64,000 nucleotides of DNA from JAKFWI01 sp031399165 (GCA_031399165.1 JANNOO010000041.1:3488-67487); one strand, 5' to 3'; numbered from the stretch's first letter, positions 52,667 to 61,975 are shown. Translations and numbers: made by a program. The notes: generated by a model from the sequence alone, not told the origin.

Positions 52667-53581
52667 ATGCGCAAGGCGAATTTCCTGGCGGGCGCGAAAC
52701 AGATCGGCCCCGCCCAAGGCGATGTATTTGCCGATGCACCGGCCGACGCGCCTTTTGTCCTGATCGAGCCACTGCGCCGCGCCGCGCCGCTGATTTTCGC
52801 ATCTCCCCACAGTGGCCGGCGCTATCCCGCCGAGATGCTGAGCGCCGCGCAGGTAAGTTTGGACTCTCTTCGCCGCGGCGAAGATGCGTTTGTCGATGAA
52901 TTGTTCGCGCCGGCGGCCAAGCATGGGGCGCTGGTTCTGGCCGCCGCGGTCGCGCGCTCGTTCATAGATCTTAACCGCGATCCTTACGAACTCGACCCGG
53001 ACATGTTCGAGGGCGCGCTGCCCGCCCATGCCGTTACTGAATCGTCGCGCGTCCAGGCGGGCCTTGGGGCGATTGCAAAAATCGCCGGCGATGGGCGCGC
53101 GATCTACCGCCGCAAGCTCACGCTGGATGAAGCCGAGCGGCGAATCCGCGACGTTTACCTTCCTTACCACGAAATCTTAACGGCGCTGATCGGGGAAACG
53201 CGCACCGCGTTCGGCTGCGCCGTGTTGATCGACTGCCATTCCATGCCTTCTTGCGCGCGCGGCCCGCATGCGCCCGACATCGTTCTGGGCGACCGCTTTG
53301 GCGCATCGTGCCATGCATCGGTCATCGCGCTCGCGGAGGCCACCCTGCGGAAGATGGGCTATCAGGTCGCGCGGAACGCCCCGTTCGCCGGCGGCCACGT
53401 CACGCAAACATACGGGCGGCCGGCCGCCCACGTTCATGCGTTGCAAATCGAGCTGAATCGCGGCCTTTACTTGGATGAACGGACGCTGGAGCGTGGACCG
53501 GGCTTTGCCCGCGTCCGGGCCGACATGGGACGTCTGGCTGAGGTGCTGGCGGCCGCGGAGCTGAACCGCAGCCTCGCCTAG
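52667..53581 (+). CDS. N-formylglutamate amidohydrolase
   Basis: A 304-residue zinc hydrolase of the FGase family, hydrolysing N-formyl-glutamate (last step of one histidine-degradation route) or a related N-acyl substrate. Metal and substrate motifs: PLIFASPHSGRRYP, RSFIDLNRDPYELD, LIDCHSMPS, GHVTQTYGRPAAHVHALQIELNRGLYLDE. No other hut genes are near, so the physiological substrate is uncertain. Neighbouring cpdR on the opposite strand is a recurring arrangement in alphaproteobacteria. Confidence 0.9.
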   Translation: MRKANFLAGAKQIGPAQGDVFADAPADAPFVLIEPLRRAAPLIFASPHSGRRYPAEMLSAAQVSLDSLRRGEDAFVDELFAPAAKHGALVLAAAVARSFIDLNRDPYELDPDMFEGALPAHAVTESSRVQAGLGAIAKIAGDGRAIYRRKLTLDEAERRIRDVYLPYHEILTALIGETRTAFGCAVLIDCHSMPSCARGPHAPDIVLGDRFGASCHASVIALAEATLRKMGYQVARNAPFAGGHVTQTYGRPAAHVHALQIELNRGLYLDERTLERGPGFARVRADMGRLAEVLAAAELNRSLA

Positions 53582-53587
53582 ACCGAA

Positions 53588-53680
53588 ACAAAAAAGCCGC
53601 GCCCCGAAGGGCGCGGCGAGGTGATAGGGAGGAAACGCCCGAGAAGGGCGACGTCATCAGGAGACGACGTAACGAGGATT
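53588..53680 (-). ncRNA. candidate structured RNA with terminator, minus strand
   Basis: Three consecutive hairpins fit a minus-strand transcript. First is an 8-base stem at 53651-53670 (ACGTCGTC/GATGACGT, loop TCCT) that is complete only on the minus strand, where one pair is G-U. Second is CGCCC/GGGCG at 53636-53650. Third is GCCGCGCCC-TTCG-GGGCGCGGC at 53596-53617, followed by TTTTTTG, a textbook terminator. No minus-strand gene lies upstream for 2.4 kb, so the terminator has no protein-coding client. The 5' end and promoter are unknown. It may also serve as a shield against antisense transcription. Confidence 0.5.
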
Positions 53681-54003
53681 AATGTACGCTGCACTGCGAA
53701 ATACGCAACCTCAAAAAAACCACTGACTCCTGCGGCATCTTTTCCAAAACCGCCTTTTATTATTAAACTACAAACACTTAGTTACAGCCCTGTCATTTTG
53801 CAATGCACACATGAGTGCGGTATCTGCATTGCTGCACCGCAACATGATCGCGACTTGGGCAAAAGATATCTTAAGTTATACAAAGCATTAGCCCGCGTGT
53901 GGGCGCGAAAGCCCATTGTGACGGCAAAACCGTTCTTATTGGCAGGTAGCGGATCAACGGCTGCTTCGGTACAAGCCGCCCTCCTCTCTCCCGCTGGAAA
54001 CCC
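53681..54003. other. AT-rich spacer upstream of typA
   Basis: A markedly AT-richer 320-base stretch. No credible protein is seen on either strand. It contains repeated TGCA-type motifs (TTGCAATGCA near 53798-53807; CTGCATTGC and TGCACCGCAA near 53824-53842), which resemble binding sites of PhaR-like regulators, and the candidate typA promoter at 53855-53882. Confidence 0.45.
53855..53882 (+). promoter_or_regulatory. typA: candidate sigma-70-type promoter of typA
   Basis: TTGGGC (53855-53860), a 16-base spacer and TATACA (53877-53882). Initiation near 53889 would give a leader of about 115 bases before the typA ATG. Confidence 0.45.
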
Positions 54004-55830
54004 ATGCCGCTTCGCAACATCGCCATCATCGCGCACGTCGACCATGGCAAAACCACCCTCGTTGACCAGATGCTCGCTCAAGGCGGCGCCTATCGTGAAA
54101 ACGAGGCGCGGGCCGAACGCGCCATGGATTCAAATCCGCAGGAGCGCGAGCGCGGCATCACGATCTTGGCCAAATGCACCTCGGTCACGTGGGGCACGAC
54201 GCGGGTCAATGTCGTTGATACGCCCGGCCATGCCGATTTCGGCGGTGAAGTGGAACGCATTCTTTCGATGGTCGATGGCTGCGTGCTGCTGGTGGACGCG
54301 GAAGAAGGTCCGATGCCGCAGACGAAATTCGTCCTCGGCAAGGCCTTGCGCCAGGGCCTCAAACCAATCGTAGTGCTAAACAAGGCCGATCGCCCGAACG
54401 CTGAGCCTGACAAGGCGCTCGATGAAGTGTTCGACCTGTTCGACAAACTTGGCGCCACGCCGGACCAATTGGATTTCCCCGCGCTCTACGCATCCGGCAA
54501 GCAAGGCTGGGCGGTGCGCGATCTTGACGATCCGCGCGAAACGCTCGCGCCGCTATTTGAAACGATCCTCACACATGTCCGGCCGCCGAAAGCATCCAAG
54601 CACGTCGATGAGCCGTTCACGATGGTCGTGACGCTGCTTGATCACGATCCCTTTCTGGGACGCATTCTTGTCGGCCGCGTCGAAACCGGAAAGGTCGCGG
54701 CGGGCGACACCGTCAAGGCGCTCTCGCGCGCAGGCGGTGAAATGGAACGCGCGCGGCTTTCTAAAGTGCTCGCGTTCCGCGGCTTGAAACGCACGCCCGT
54801 CGATAGCGCGCAGGCCGGCGACATCATCGCACTCGCCGGTTTCGGCGAAGCCACTGTGGCCGACACCATCGCCGCGATCGAAGTGACTGAGCCAATTCAT
54901 TCGACGCCGATCGATCCGCCGACGCTGGCGATCACCGTTTCGATCAACGATTCTCCGCTAGCGGGGCGCGATGGCGACAAAGTGCAATCGCGCGTTATTC
55001 GCGACCGTCTGCTTTCGCAAGCCGAGAAGGACGTCGCCATCCGCGTGCGCGAAACAGAAGACAGAGACGCTTTCGAAGTCGCCGGGCGCGGCGAGTTGCA
55101 ATTGGGCGTGCTGCTGGAAACGATGCGGCGCGAAGGCTTTGAAGTTTCCGTGTCCCGTCCGCAGGCGCTGCAACAGATTGATCCGGAAACCGGCGAAAAA
55201 CTTGAACCGATCGAAGAAGTCACCATTGATGTCGATGACGAATTCGCCGGCGTGGTGATCGAAAAGGTCTCGCTGCGCAAAGGCGAGATGCAGGAAATGA
55301 AACCATCCGGCGGCGGCAAGACGCGCATCGTGTTCTATGCGCCTGCGCGCGGCCTGGTCGGCTATCACGGCGAGTTTCTCACCGACACGCGCGGCTCGGG
55401 CGTGATGAACCGCGTGTTTCACGAATGGGCGCCCTATCGCGGCGACGTGCCCGGCCGGCGCAGCGGCGCGCTGATCTCCAACGATGGCGGCGAAGCGGCC
55501 GCCTACGCGCTGTGGAATCTTGAAGAACGCGGCGTGATGTTCATCGATCCGGGCGAGCAGGTGTATGAGGGCATGATCATCGGTGAAAATTCCCGCAGCG
55601 ATGATCTCGAAGTCAATCCTATGAAGGGCAAGAAGCTCACCAACGTCCGCGCCTCCGGCAAGGACGAAGCCGTGCGCCTGACGCCGCCACGCAAGCTGAC
55701 GCTGGAACAGGCGATCGCCTGGATTCAGGACGACGAGCTGGTCGAGATCACGCCGAAATCGATCCGCGTGCGCAAACGCCACCTCGATCCGAACCTGCGC
55801 AAGCGCGCCGCGCGCGAACTCGCGTCATAG
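54004..55830 (+). CDS. typA: translational GTPase TypA/BipA
   Basis: A 608-residue ribosome-associated GTPase of the EF-G class, used in stress and cold adaptation and 50S assembly. G1 is AHVDHGKTT; the switch has RERGITI; G3 is VDTPGHADF; G4 VLNKADRP. Domains II, III and V follow, and the TypA-specific C-terminal domain has GEFLTDTRGSGVMNRVFHEWAPYRG and EGMIIGENSRSDDLEVNPMKGKKLTNVRASG. Length is normal. The Shine-Dalgarno is weak (CTGGAAACCC). A strong terminator lies downstream at 55970. Confidence 0.96.
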   Translation: MPLRNIAIIAHVDHGKTTLVDQMLAQGGAYRENEARAERAMDSNPQERERGITILAKCTSVTWGTTRVNVVDTPGHADFGGEVERILSMVDGCVLLVDAEEGPMPQTKFVLGKALRQGLKPIVVLNKADRPNAEPDKALDEVFDLFDKLGATPDQLDFPALYASGKQGWAVRDLDDPRETLAPLFETILTHVRPPKASKHVDEPFTMVVTLLDHDPFLGRILVGRVETGKVAAGDTVKALSRAGGEMERARLSKVLAFRGLKRTPVDSAQAGDIIALAGFGEATVADTIAAIEVTEPIHSTPIDPPTLAITVSINDSPLAGRDGDKVQSRVIRDRLLSQAEKDVAIRVRETEDRDAFEVAGRGELQLGVLLETMRREGFEVSVSRPQALQQIDPETGEKLEPIEEVTIDVDDEFAGVVIEKVSLRKGEMQEMKPSGGGKTRIVFYAPARGLVGYHGEFLTDTRGSGVMNRVFHEWAPYRGDVPGRRSGALISNDGGEAAAYALWNLEERGVMFIDPGEQVYEGMIIGENSRSDDLEVNPMKGKKLTNVRASGKDEAVRLTPPRKLTLEQAIAWIQDDELVEITPKSIRVRKRHLDPNLRKRAARELAS

Positions 55831-55969
55831 GTGAAATTAAATCGGCGCAACCAAGCGTCACAAGGCTTTGTTGCGAGCTGCTCGCATACTATCTTGGTAA
55901 ATGTGCGACGGGCCTCTGTCGCCGGCGTCCAGTTATCCTGGCCGCTTCTCCCCCCTTGAGGCAACTTTT

Positions 55970-56004
55970 AAGCCGCGCGCCGTAAGGCAGCGCGGCTTTC
56001 TTTT
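55970..56004 (+). terminator. rho-independent terminator after typA
   Basis: AAGCCGCGC and GCGCGGCTT with an 11-base loop, followed by TTCTTTT. It lies between the convergent typA and dps genes. Confidence 0.85.
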
Positions 56005-56009
56005 GGGCG

Positions 56010-56477
56010 CTAGTCCTCAGCCGTCGCGCGCAGCATCCAGGCGGTCTTCTCCGAATAGGCCGCACGCGCATTCATAAGGTCCACCGTAACCTGATCGTCG
56101 GCCTCATCAGCCTTCTCACGGGCGGTGTGGCAGGATTTCGCCAGCGCTTCGTGGCCCTTCAGCAGGTTAAGCACCATCTGCTTGTCCGAAGCATCGCCAT
56201 TGTCAGCCACGATCGCGGCTTTCTTGCTCATGCTCGCCAGCCCCGGCGCGAGCGCGCCCAGCGCCCGGATGCGCTCGGCGAGTTCATCGGTCGCGGTCCA
56301 CAGCGCGTTGTATTGCTCCTCGAACATCAGATGCAGGTCGCGAAAGCGCGGGCCCGTGACGTTCCAATGGTAGGAATGGGTTTTCTGATAGAGCGCGTAA
56401 TTGTCAGCCAGCACCTGCGCCAGCGCGTCGGCCACATCGGCGCGCGCCTTCTTCTCAAGACCGATATCGGGCTCCAT
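56010..56477 (-). CDS. dps: Dps family DNA-binding ferritin-like protein
   Basis: A 155-residue four-helix protein that forms dodecamers, oxidises and stores iron and protects DNA from peroxide. The intersubunit ferroxidase residues are visible in KTHSYHWNVTGPRFRDLHLMFEEQYNALW (His, Asp and Glu in the family spacing). ATG preceded by CCAGGAGCG. There is no basic N-terminal tail, so DNA binding may be weak. Convergent with typA. Confidence 0.95.
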   Translation of the reverse strand: MEPDIGLEKKARADVADALAQVLADNYALYQKTHSYHWNVTGPRFRDLHLMFEEQYNALWTATDELAERIRALGALAPGLASMSKKAAIVADNGDASDKQMVLNLLKGHEALAKSCHTAREKADEADDQVTVDLMNARAAYSEKTAWMLRATAED

Positions 56478-56545
56478 GGAACGCTCCTGGCTAATTTAGA
56501 AAGACTGTAAAATAGCACCCTCGTGCGGAAAAGTTCCCTGCTCCG

Positions 56546-57757
56546 TTATTTAAGGCTGCCGCAGAAGCGCTGAATCCGCGTGCAGGCGTCTTCCAGCACT
56601 TTGTTCGCCGTCGCGTAGGAAACGCGGAACGCCGGCGAGGAGCCGAACGCGCCGCCATTGACCAGCGCCACGCCCTCGGCGTTAAGCAGCTCTTTCGCAA
56701 ACTCACTATCGGTCTCGATCTTCACGCCGCTCGGCGCGGTCTTGCCGATCGCGCCTGCGCACGAAGGATAGACGTAGAACGCGCCTTCCGGCGTCGGGCA
56801 TTTCAGGCCCTGCGCCTGGTTCAGCATCGACACGACCAGATCGCGGCGTTCCTTGAACACCTTGTTGTTGCGCGCGATGAAATCCTGCGGCCCGTTCAGC
56901 GCTTCGACCGCCGCCCATTGCGAAATCGCGCTCGGGTTGGTGGTCGACTGGCTCTGCAGCGAACCCATCGCCTTGATCAGCGCTTCGGGCCCGGCGGCGT
57001 AGCCGATCCGCCAGCCGGTCATGCAATACGTTTTGGACACGCCATTCAGCGTCAGCGTGCGATCGTACAGCGATGGCTCAACCTGCACCGGCGTCGCGAA
57101 TTTGAAATCATCATAGACGAGATGCTCGTACATATCGTCCGTCAGCACCCATACATGCGGGTGACGCACCAGCACGTCCGTCAACTTCCTGATGTCCGCC
57201 GCGGTATAGGCCGCGCCTGTCGGATTCGACGGCGAATTCAGGATCACCCATTTCGTCTTCGGTGTGATCGCGCGTTCGAGATCTTCCGGCTGCATCTTGT
57301 AACCGTGCTCAACCTTCATCTCCACGAACACCGGCACGCCGTCGCAGAACTGCACGATATCCGGATAGCTTACCCAATAGGGCGCGCCGACGATCACTTC
57401 ATCGCCAGGGTTAACCGTCGCCAGCAGCGCGTTGAACAGCACCTGCTTGCCGCCGGCGCCGACGCTGATCTGGCTCGGCTTGTAGTCGAGCCCATTCTCG
57501 CGCTTGAACTTGGCGCTGATCGCCGCCTTCAGCTCGGCGATGCCGTCGACGGCGGTGTATTTCGTTTCGCCGCGGCGGATGGCGGCGATCGCGGCTTCCT
57601 TGATGTTTTCCGGCGTATCGAAATCGGGTTCGCCCACGGAAAGCGAGATGATGTCCCGCCCTTGCGCCTTCAGCGTCCGCGCCAGATCGGTCATCGCGAT
57701 CGTCGGCGACGGCTTGATGCGCTTCATGGCCTGGCTGATCGGCGCGACGGACGGCAT
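56546..57757 (-). CDS. aatA: aspartate aminotransferase (class I/II, AatA type)
   Basis: A 403-residue PLP enzyme interconverting aspartate/2-oxoglutarate and oxaloacetate/glutamate. Conserved segments: ISLSVGEPDFDTPENIKEAA, VGAGGKQVLFNALLA, LNSPSNPTGAAYTAADI (Asn of the fold), TDDMYEHLVYDDFKF (Asp/Tyr), and LNGVSKTYCMTGWRIGYAAG with the Schiff-base Lys. The class I-gamma form typical of Rhizobiales and Caulobacterales. Single gene with its own upstream region. Confidence 0.93.
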   Translation of the reverse strand: MPSVAPISQAMKRIKPSPTIAMTDLARTLKAQGRDIISLSVGEPDFDTPENIKEAAIAAIRRGETKYTAVDGIAELKAAISAKFKRENGLDYKPSQISVGAGGKQVLFNALLATVNPGDEVIVGAPYWVSYPDIVQFCDGVPVFVEMKVEHGYKMQPEDLERAITPKTKWVILNSPSNPTGAAYTAADIRKLTDVLVRHPHVWVLTDDMYEHLVYDDFKFATPVQVEPSLYDRTLTLNGVSKTYCMTGWRIGYAAGPEALIKAMGSLQSQSTTNPSAISQWAAVEALNGPQDFIARNNKVFKERRDLVVSMLNQAQGLKCPTPEGAFYVYPSCAGAIGKTAPSGVKIETDSEFAKELLNAEGVALVNGGAFGSSPAFRVSYATANKVLEDACTRIQRFCGSLK

Positions 57758-57939
57758 GCGTGATTCCCCGAAGTGAAAGGCGGCGGAACATAAGGGCGAG
57801 GCGCGTGCGTGTCACCCGGTTCACCGCGACGTTTTGGCTATCGGTCATGGCCATCACGGGCACGCCGCCAACTTCCCCTCAAGCGCGGGGGCGCGTTCGC
57901 TTGCACGCTATCCTTGGATCACGGCAAAGATAGAGGGCC

Positions 57940-59436
57940 ATGGCCAGCCCGCCGGATTATCAGCGCCTGTTCAGCGCGTTACTGGAAAGCATGCCCGATC
58001 CCGTAACCATCATCGGGAGGCGCGGCGAAACCCTGTTCCAAAACCAGGCCTCCGTGGCCACGCTGCCCAACCCGCCACCGCGCGATTTTGCCGATTGGGA
58101 CAGCAGCTTCGTGCTGCATTCCGCAGACGGCGCCCACCGGCTGCCGATTGAGCAATGGCCGCTCTCGCGGGCGCTTAAGGGCGAGTTGGTGGACCGGATG
58201 GAAGCGTCCGTGCTGACGCCGAGAGATCCGACGCGCCCGATCATGCTGCTGGCCAGCGGCATTCCGGTCTATGACGAAAACGGAGAGATCGAGGGCGCGG
58301 TGCTGATCAGCCGCGACGTCACCGCCCTGCGCCGCACCGAGCAGGAACTGGCGCACGCCCAGCGCATGGACGCGATCGGCCAGCTGACCGGCGGCGTGGC
58401 GCACGATTTCAACAATATCCTGGCTGCGATCACCAGCCTTGCCGAGACGCTGCAGCGAGAATTGCCGGCGCAATCGCAGAGCGCCGATCTTGCCCGGCGG
58501 ATCGACATCGCAGCGGGACGCGGCGCTGACCTCGTGCGCCATCTCCTCGCCTTCGCACGCAAGCAGCCGCTCAAGCCCGCAGCGACGAACGTCAACGCGC
58601 TGATCGAGGAACTCGTTGGCCTGCTGGGGCCGGCGCTGGGCAAAACGATCGAGGTGAAAGCGCAACTTGCCAAAGATTTGCCGCCCGCCCTTATTGATGC
58701 GCCGCAGCTTTCGACGGCCTTGCTGAATCTGGCCGTAAACGCGCGCGACGCGATGCCGGACGGCGGCGTGCTCACCTTCTTCACGCAGATCCTGCCCGGC
58801 AGCGAGTGTATCCTGTTGGAAGTGGCCGATAACGGCATGGGCATTCCGTTCGACCAGCAGGGCAAGGTTTTTGAACCCTTTTACACCACCAAGCCCGCCG
58901 GCAAGGGCACTGGCCTTGGTCTGTCCATGGTCTATGGATTTGTTACGCAGTCAGGCGGTTCGGTCGAATTGCGCAGCGCGCCGGGACGCGGCGCCGCGTT
59001 CAGATTGCTACTGCCGCTGGCGCACGATCAGCTTGCCGCCAGCACCGCCCCGATTACGCCAGCGGCGCTGAACAGCGGATCGGGCGCAAGAGTTCTGCTG
59101 GTGGAGGATGATGAACTCGTCCGCCACGCGCTCTCGCTTACGCTCTCGGATTTCGGATTCGATGTAGTGACCTCTGAGGATGGTATGGGCGCGCTGCAGG
59201 CGCTCGCCGCGCACGGCCCCTTCCACCTGCTGCTGACCGATCTGACCATGCCGGGCGGAATAGACGGCGCAGATCTCGCCGCGCGCGTGCGCCAACTTTA
59301 TCCCACAATGAAAATCCTGATCACGACAGGCCACCCGCCGGAACATCTCGCCGGCAGCGGTTTCACGCTATTGCGCAAACCGCTGCGCACCGAGGCGCTC
59401 GTCAGCGCGATCAAAGCCGCGCTCGCGAAGCCTTGA
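57940..59436 (+). CDS. PAS hybrid sensor histidine kinase with receiver domain
   Basis: A 498-residue soluble kinase. An N-terminal PAS domain (about 8-130, FSALLESMPDPVTIIGRRG to VLISRDVTALRRTEQELA) is followed by the H box QLTGGVAHDFNNILAAI. The HATPase domain has NLAVNARDAMPDGG, VADNGMGIP and GKGTGLGLSMVYGFV. A C-terminal receiver (about 380-495) has VLLVEDDELVRHAL, phosphoacceptor Asp in LLTDLTMPGG and LLRKPLR. No TM segment, so it senses a cytoplasmic cue. The GGVAHDFNN box is shared with CckA-type kinases, but CckA is membrane-bound. No partner is encoded nearby. Confidence 0.92.
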   Translation: MASPPDYQRLFSALLESMPDPVTIIGRRGETLFQNQASVATLPNPPPRDFADWDSSFVLHSADGAHRLPIEQWPLSRALKGELVDRMEASVLTPRDPTRPIMLLASGIPVYDENGEIEGAVLISRDVTALRRTEQELAHAQRMDAIGQLTGGVAHDFNNILAAITSLAETLQRELPAQSQSADLARRIDIAAGRGADLVRHLLAFARKQPLKPAATNVNALIEELVGLLGPALGKTIEVKAQLAKDLPPALIDAPQLSTALLNLAVNARDAMPDGGVLTFFTQILPGSECILLEVADNGMGIPFDQQGKVFEPFYTTKPAGKGTGLGLSMVYGFVTQSGGSVELRSAPGRGAAFRLLLPLAHDQLAASTAPITPAALNSGSGARVLLVEDDELVRHALSLTLSDFGFDVVTSEDGMGALQALAAHGPFHLLLTDLTMPGGIDGADLAARVRQLYPTMKILITTGHPPEHLAGSGFTLLRKPLRTEALVSAIKAALAKP

Positions 59437-59447
59437 ACCGCAAGTCG

Positions 59448-60500
59448 CTATTCTGCCTTTTGCTCGTCGTCAAAAGGCTTCAGCGGATAATAGATCGCCG
59501 TCCGCATCTGGTCGGGCGGCGTCGTTGCGGGATCATCGAGATAGACCTCCCACGATCCGCCGGAGCGTTCTAGCCGGTGCGCAGCCACATACGCGTCGAT
59601 CCGCGCATAGATCGGCCGCATCACGTCCCGCTGGCCGACATTCGTCACTTTCAGCGCCGCGCCTTCAGGCGTCTTGCCGGTCTTGGCTTCAATCTGCGTC
59701 GTCGGCGCGGGGCCGGTAAACGGAATGCCGACACGCAGCGAGATTCGGTTCGCCTCCTGCTTCTGTATGATCGCAAACAGCGGCCCGGCCGAAGTCAGCG
59801 CGTTCCTTGTCAGGAACGCCCGCACCACCCCCTGCGCCTCTACCACCGCCTTGGCGATCGAGGCGTCATCATCCGTGGTGTCGGCATCGACATAAGCGAA
59901 ATCCTGCGCCTTCACGGTCACGAATTGCGGCTTGAGCGACGCGATCTCCAGCGCCGGCAGTTTCTCGGCGATGGCTTTCAGCTTCGCCAGCCCGGCCTCA
60001 TATTGTTTGGCCTTCGCATCCCGTTCTATGAAATTGAGATAGCGGCATGGCACGGCCAGGATCGACGGCCCGCAATCGTGGCGCATCGCCCAGGTTACTT
60101 TGGTCGCGCCCAGTTTGCCGGGCCCGAACGTCCACGCAGCGTGGGCGTTACGCCCGGCGACGTAATGGTCGATCTCTACGCGCTGGTTTTCCTGCGCCAG
60201 CAAAACCTTCTGCCGCCCCGCGCCGACGCTCTGCACGGAAGACACCCATTCGGCTTCCTGCCCTTGCCCTTCGCGCGGGCCGCCAAAGCGGTAATCGGCC
60301 TTCGGATCGTCGTCGAACCAGGGCGAGAATTCATTGAACGCGCGAAGATTGGCGATCAGCGGATATATGATTGAAGTCGGCCGCTCGATATCGATCGAGC
60401 GGGAAACAGTTAGCGAAGCGGGCATGACAAAATACCCGGCGCCGTAAAACGCCCCCAAGGCCAAACCGGCCGTCACCAACAATCCCAGCAGCCATTTCAT
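59448..60500 (-). CDS. SRPBCC / GyrI-like fusion protein, membrane-anchored
   Basis: A 350-residue protein. One N-terminal TM or signal-anchor (about 3-24) precedes a START/SRPBCC-type polyketide-cyclase-like domain (SRSIDIERPTSIIYPLIANLRAFNEFSPWFDDDP, through TFGPGKLGATKVTWAM). The C-terminal half (about 200-345) resembles GyrI-like/AraC-effector-binding domains (VTVKAQDFAYVDADTTDD, RISLRVGIPFTG, SWEVYLDDPATTPPDQMRTAIYYPL). Both fold types bind small hydrophobic ligands. Function unknown. Confidence 0.75.
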   Translation of the reverse strand: MKWLLGLLVTAGLALGAFYGAGYFVMPASLTVSRSIDIERPTSIIYPLIANLRAFNEFSPWFDDDPKADYRFGGPREGQGQEAEWVSSVQSVGAGRQKVLLAQENQRVEIDHYVAGRNAHAAWTFGPGKLGATKVTWAMRHDCGPSILAVPCRYLNFIERDAKAKQYEAGLAKLKAIAEKLPALEIASLKPQFVTVKAQDFAYVDADTTDDDASIAKAVVEAQGVVRAFLTRNALTSAGPLFAIIQKQEANRISLRVGIPFTGPAPTTQIEAKTGKTPEGAALKVTNVGQRDVMRPIYARIDAYVAAHRLERSGGSWEVYLDDPATTPPDQMRTAIYYPLKPFDDEQKAE

Positions 60501-60601
60501 GGCCGGCCCCCCTCCAGAGGTCGCTATTATTAGCTTTGCGGACGAGTTGAGCCAATTTGGCGCCCGAAGCGCAACGCTTTCAAGGAATCGGCCAGCAGCG
60601 C

Positions 60602-61006
60602 CTACCGGGAAGGGGCCGGCAAGGGCCTTCCCTCAACGGGCGCGGACGGCGCGGCGATCGCCAACGATTTGGGATCGTCGACGGTCTCCAGCGTTTTGAA
60701 ATAGCAGGTTTCCGCCCCGATCGTCACGCCCGAAACGCGGTCCGTCTCGCCAAACCGGCTCACCTTGATCGCCAGCACGGGCGGCGCGACCTTCAGCCCC
60801 GCGCACGGCGCCGTGAACGTGGCCCGATGCCAGGTTTTGTCCTGCGCCTGCAGCGCAAGCGAGCCATCCCCCACAAGGGTCCAGGCCTGCAACGTCCCGA
60901 ACGCCGGATAGGGAAGCGAAGCGTTCCAGAGCACGGGCTCCAGCGGCTTGGATGTATTGGCGCAGGCTGATGCAGCCAGAGCAAGGGCGATCACGGGCAG
61001 GCGCAT
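60602..61006 (-). CDS. small lipoprotein, DUF6491-like
   Basis: A 134-residue exported protein with lipobox ASAC (signal about 1-15, RLPVIALALAASAC). The mature part has AWTLVGDGSLALQAQDKTWHRATF, then C-x-GL and a late CYFKTLETVDD, the Cys spacing of the DUF6491 family. ATG 61006 gives a proper signal peptide; 61027 is the alternative. Role unknown. Confidence 0.65.
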   Translation of the reverse strand: MRLPVIALALAASACANTSKPLEPVLWNASLPYPAFGTLQAWTLVGDGSLALQAQDKTWHRATFTAPCAGLKVAPPVLAIKVSRFGETDRVSGVTIGAETCYFKTLETVDDPKSLAIAAPSAPVEGRPLPAPSR

Positions 61007-61069
61007 GGTTTCTCCTCCTCGTATCAATTACCCGCTTCGGTTAACGCCGAAAAGCGCCGATTGCCGCGT

Positions 61070-61975
61070 TTACCGGCCAGCCGCGCGCGGATCGAGCGCC
61101 AAGCCCTGCGCCTGGCGCCGCTTCAGCGCCCGCAGCCAGCCATGCAGCGCCTCGCAGTCAAGGCCGTGCATCATCAGCCGGAAGCCTGATTGAAGCGTGG
61201 ATAGCTGCACCATCGGATGGCCGTTCTTGACGAACGACAGATGATAATCCGTCCCCAATATCTTGCCGATATAGATCGCCACCGGCTCATCCAGCTGCAG
61301 CGAATTGGAGGCGCGGATAAAATCGGCGCGCGGCAACATCAGCGCATAGAGCGGCGTGTAGATTTCCACGGCCGATTGCAGGTCGATAAAATTGAGCCAG
61401 CCGCCCTTCTGCGGCGCAATATCAAACGGCCCGTCGGTGATCATCGAGAAATCAGGCTGCGCCACCGGCGCCAGATCGCGGTTCTGCGCCCGCAGGCTCA
61501 TGTTGAGCTGGATGATGAAGTTGAACACGTTGAGATCGTGCTGCGTGAACATATTGTCTTCGAGATCCTTCAGCGTCCGCGGCCGCAGCGGCACGGTCTC
61601 GACGCTAACCGCCCCGGCATTGGCCTTGATGAAGGCGAGCAGTTCGGTGCCGACATGGAAGTGCCGCAGGATCAGGAAATTGGCCTCCCGCGAGCCAAAA
61701 ATGGTCAGACCCCAGCGGATGGATTTGTGCAGAAAGCCGTTCAGGTTCGGAACATGCGGAGACACGCCCCGCAGAATCTTCACCAGCAGGAAGAACACAA
61801 ACACGAACGGGCGCACGATGTTGAACATCCACCGCCGCGACCATGACGCAGACCCGCGCAGCAGCGCCGCCTTCGCATCAGGATCAATCGGCAGGCTCTG
61901 ATCCAGCGCCAGCGCCAGCCACGGATCGGGATCCTTCGGATCGTATTTCGTCTCGTTGAGCCTGGCGAGCGTCAC
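61070..61975 (-). CDS. unknown conserved membrane-associated protein in the KAS III operon
   Basis: A 301-residue protein, possibly DUF6999-like, with no function I can name. Visible features: an acidic N-terminus (KYDPKDPDPWLALALDQSLPID), one hydrophobic segment at about 52-70 (MFNIVRPFVFVFFLLVKIL), then RHFHVGTELLAFIKANAG, HDLNVFNFIIQLNMSLR and a C-terminal LQSGFRLMMHGLDCEALHGWL. Scattered conserved-looking His residues could bind metal. GTG start overlaps the preceding gene's TGA (GTGA), so it is coupled to the diiron-type gene. Probably the third component of the same pathway. Confidence 0.7.
   Translation of the reverse strand: MTLARLNETKYDPKDPDPWLALALDQSLPIDPDAKAALLRGSASWSRRWMFNIVRPFVFVFFLLVKILRGVSPHVPNLNGFLHKSIRWGLTIFGSREANFLILRHFHVGTELLAFIKANAGAVSVETVPLRPRTLKDLEDNMFTQHDLNVFNFIIQLNMSLRAQNRDLAPVAQPDFSMITDGPFDIAPQKGGWLNFIDLQSAVEIYTPLYALMLPRADFIRASNSLQLDEPVAIYIGKILGTDYHLSFVKNGHPMVQLSTLQSGFRLMMHGLDCEALHGWLRALKRRQAQGLALDPRAAGR

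Noticed and set aside
53621..54373. 250-codon plus frame overlapping the typA start
   Set aside because: It runs through non-coding AT-rich DNA into typA in another frame. Its composition is not protein-like, and TypA's N-terminal G1 motif fixes the real frame.
54958..55782. 274-codon frame antisense to typA
   Set aside because: TypA motifs run through the whole stretch on the plus strand; the antisense product has no recognisable domain.
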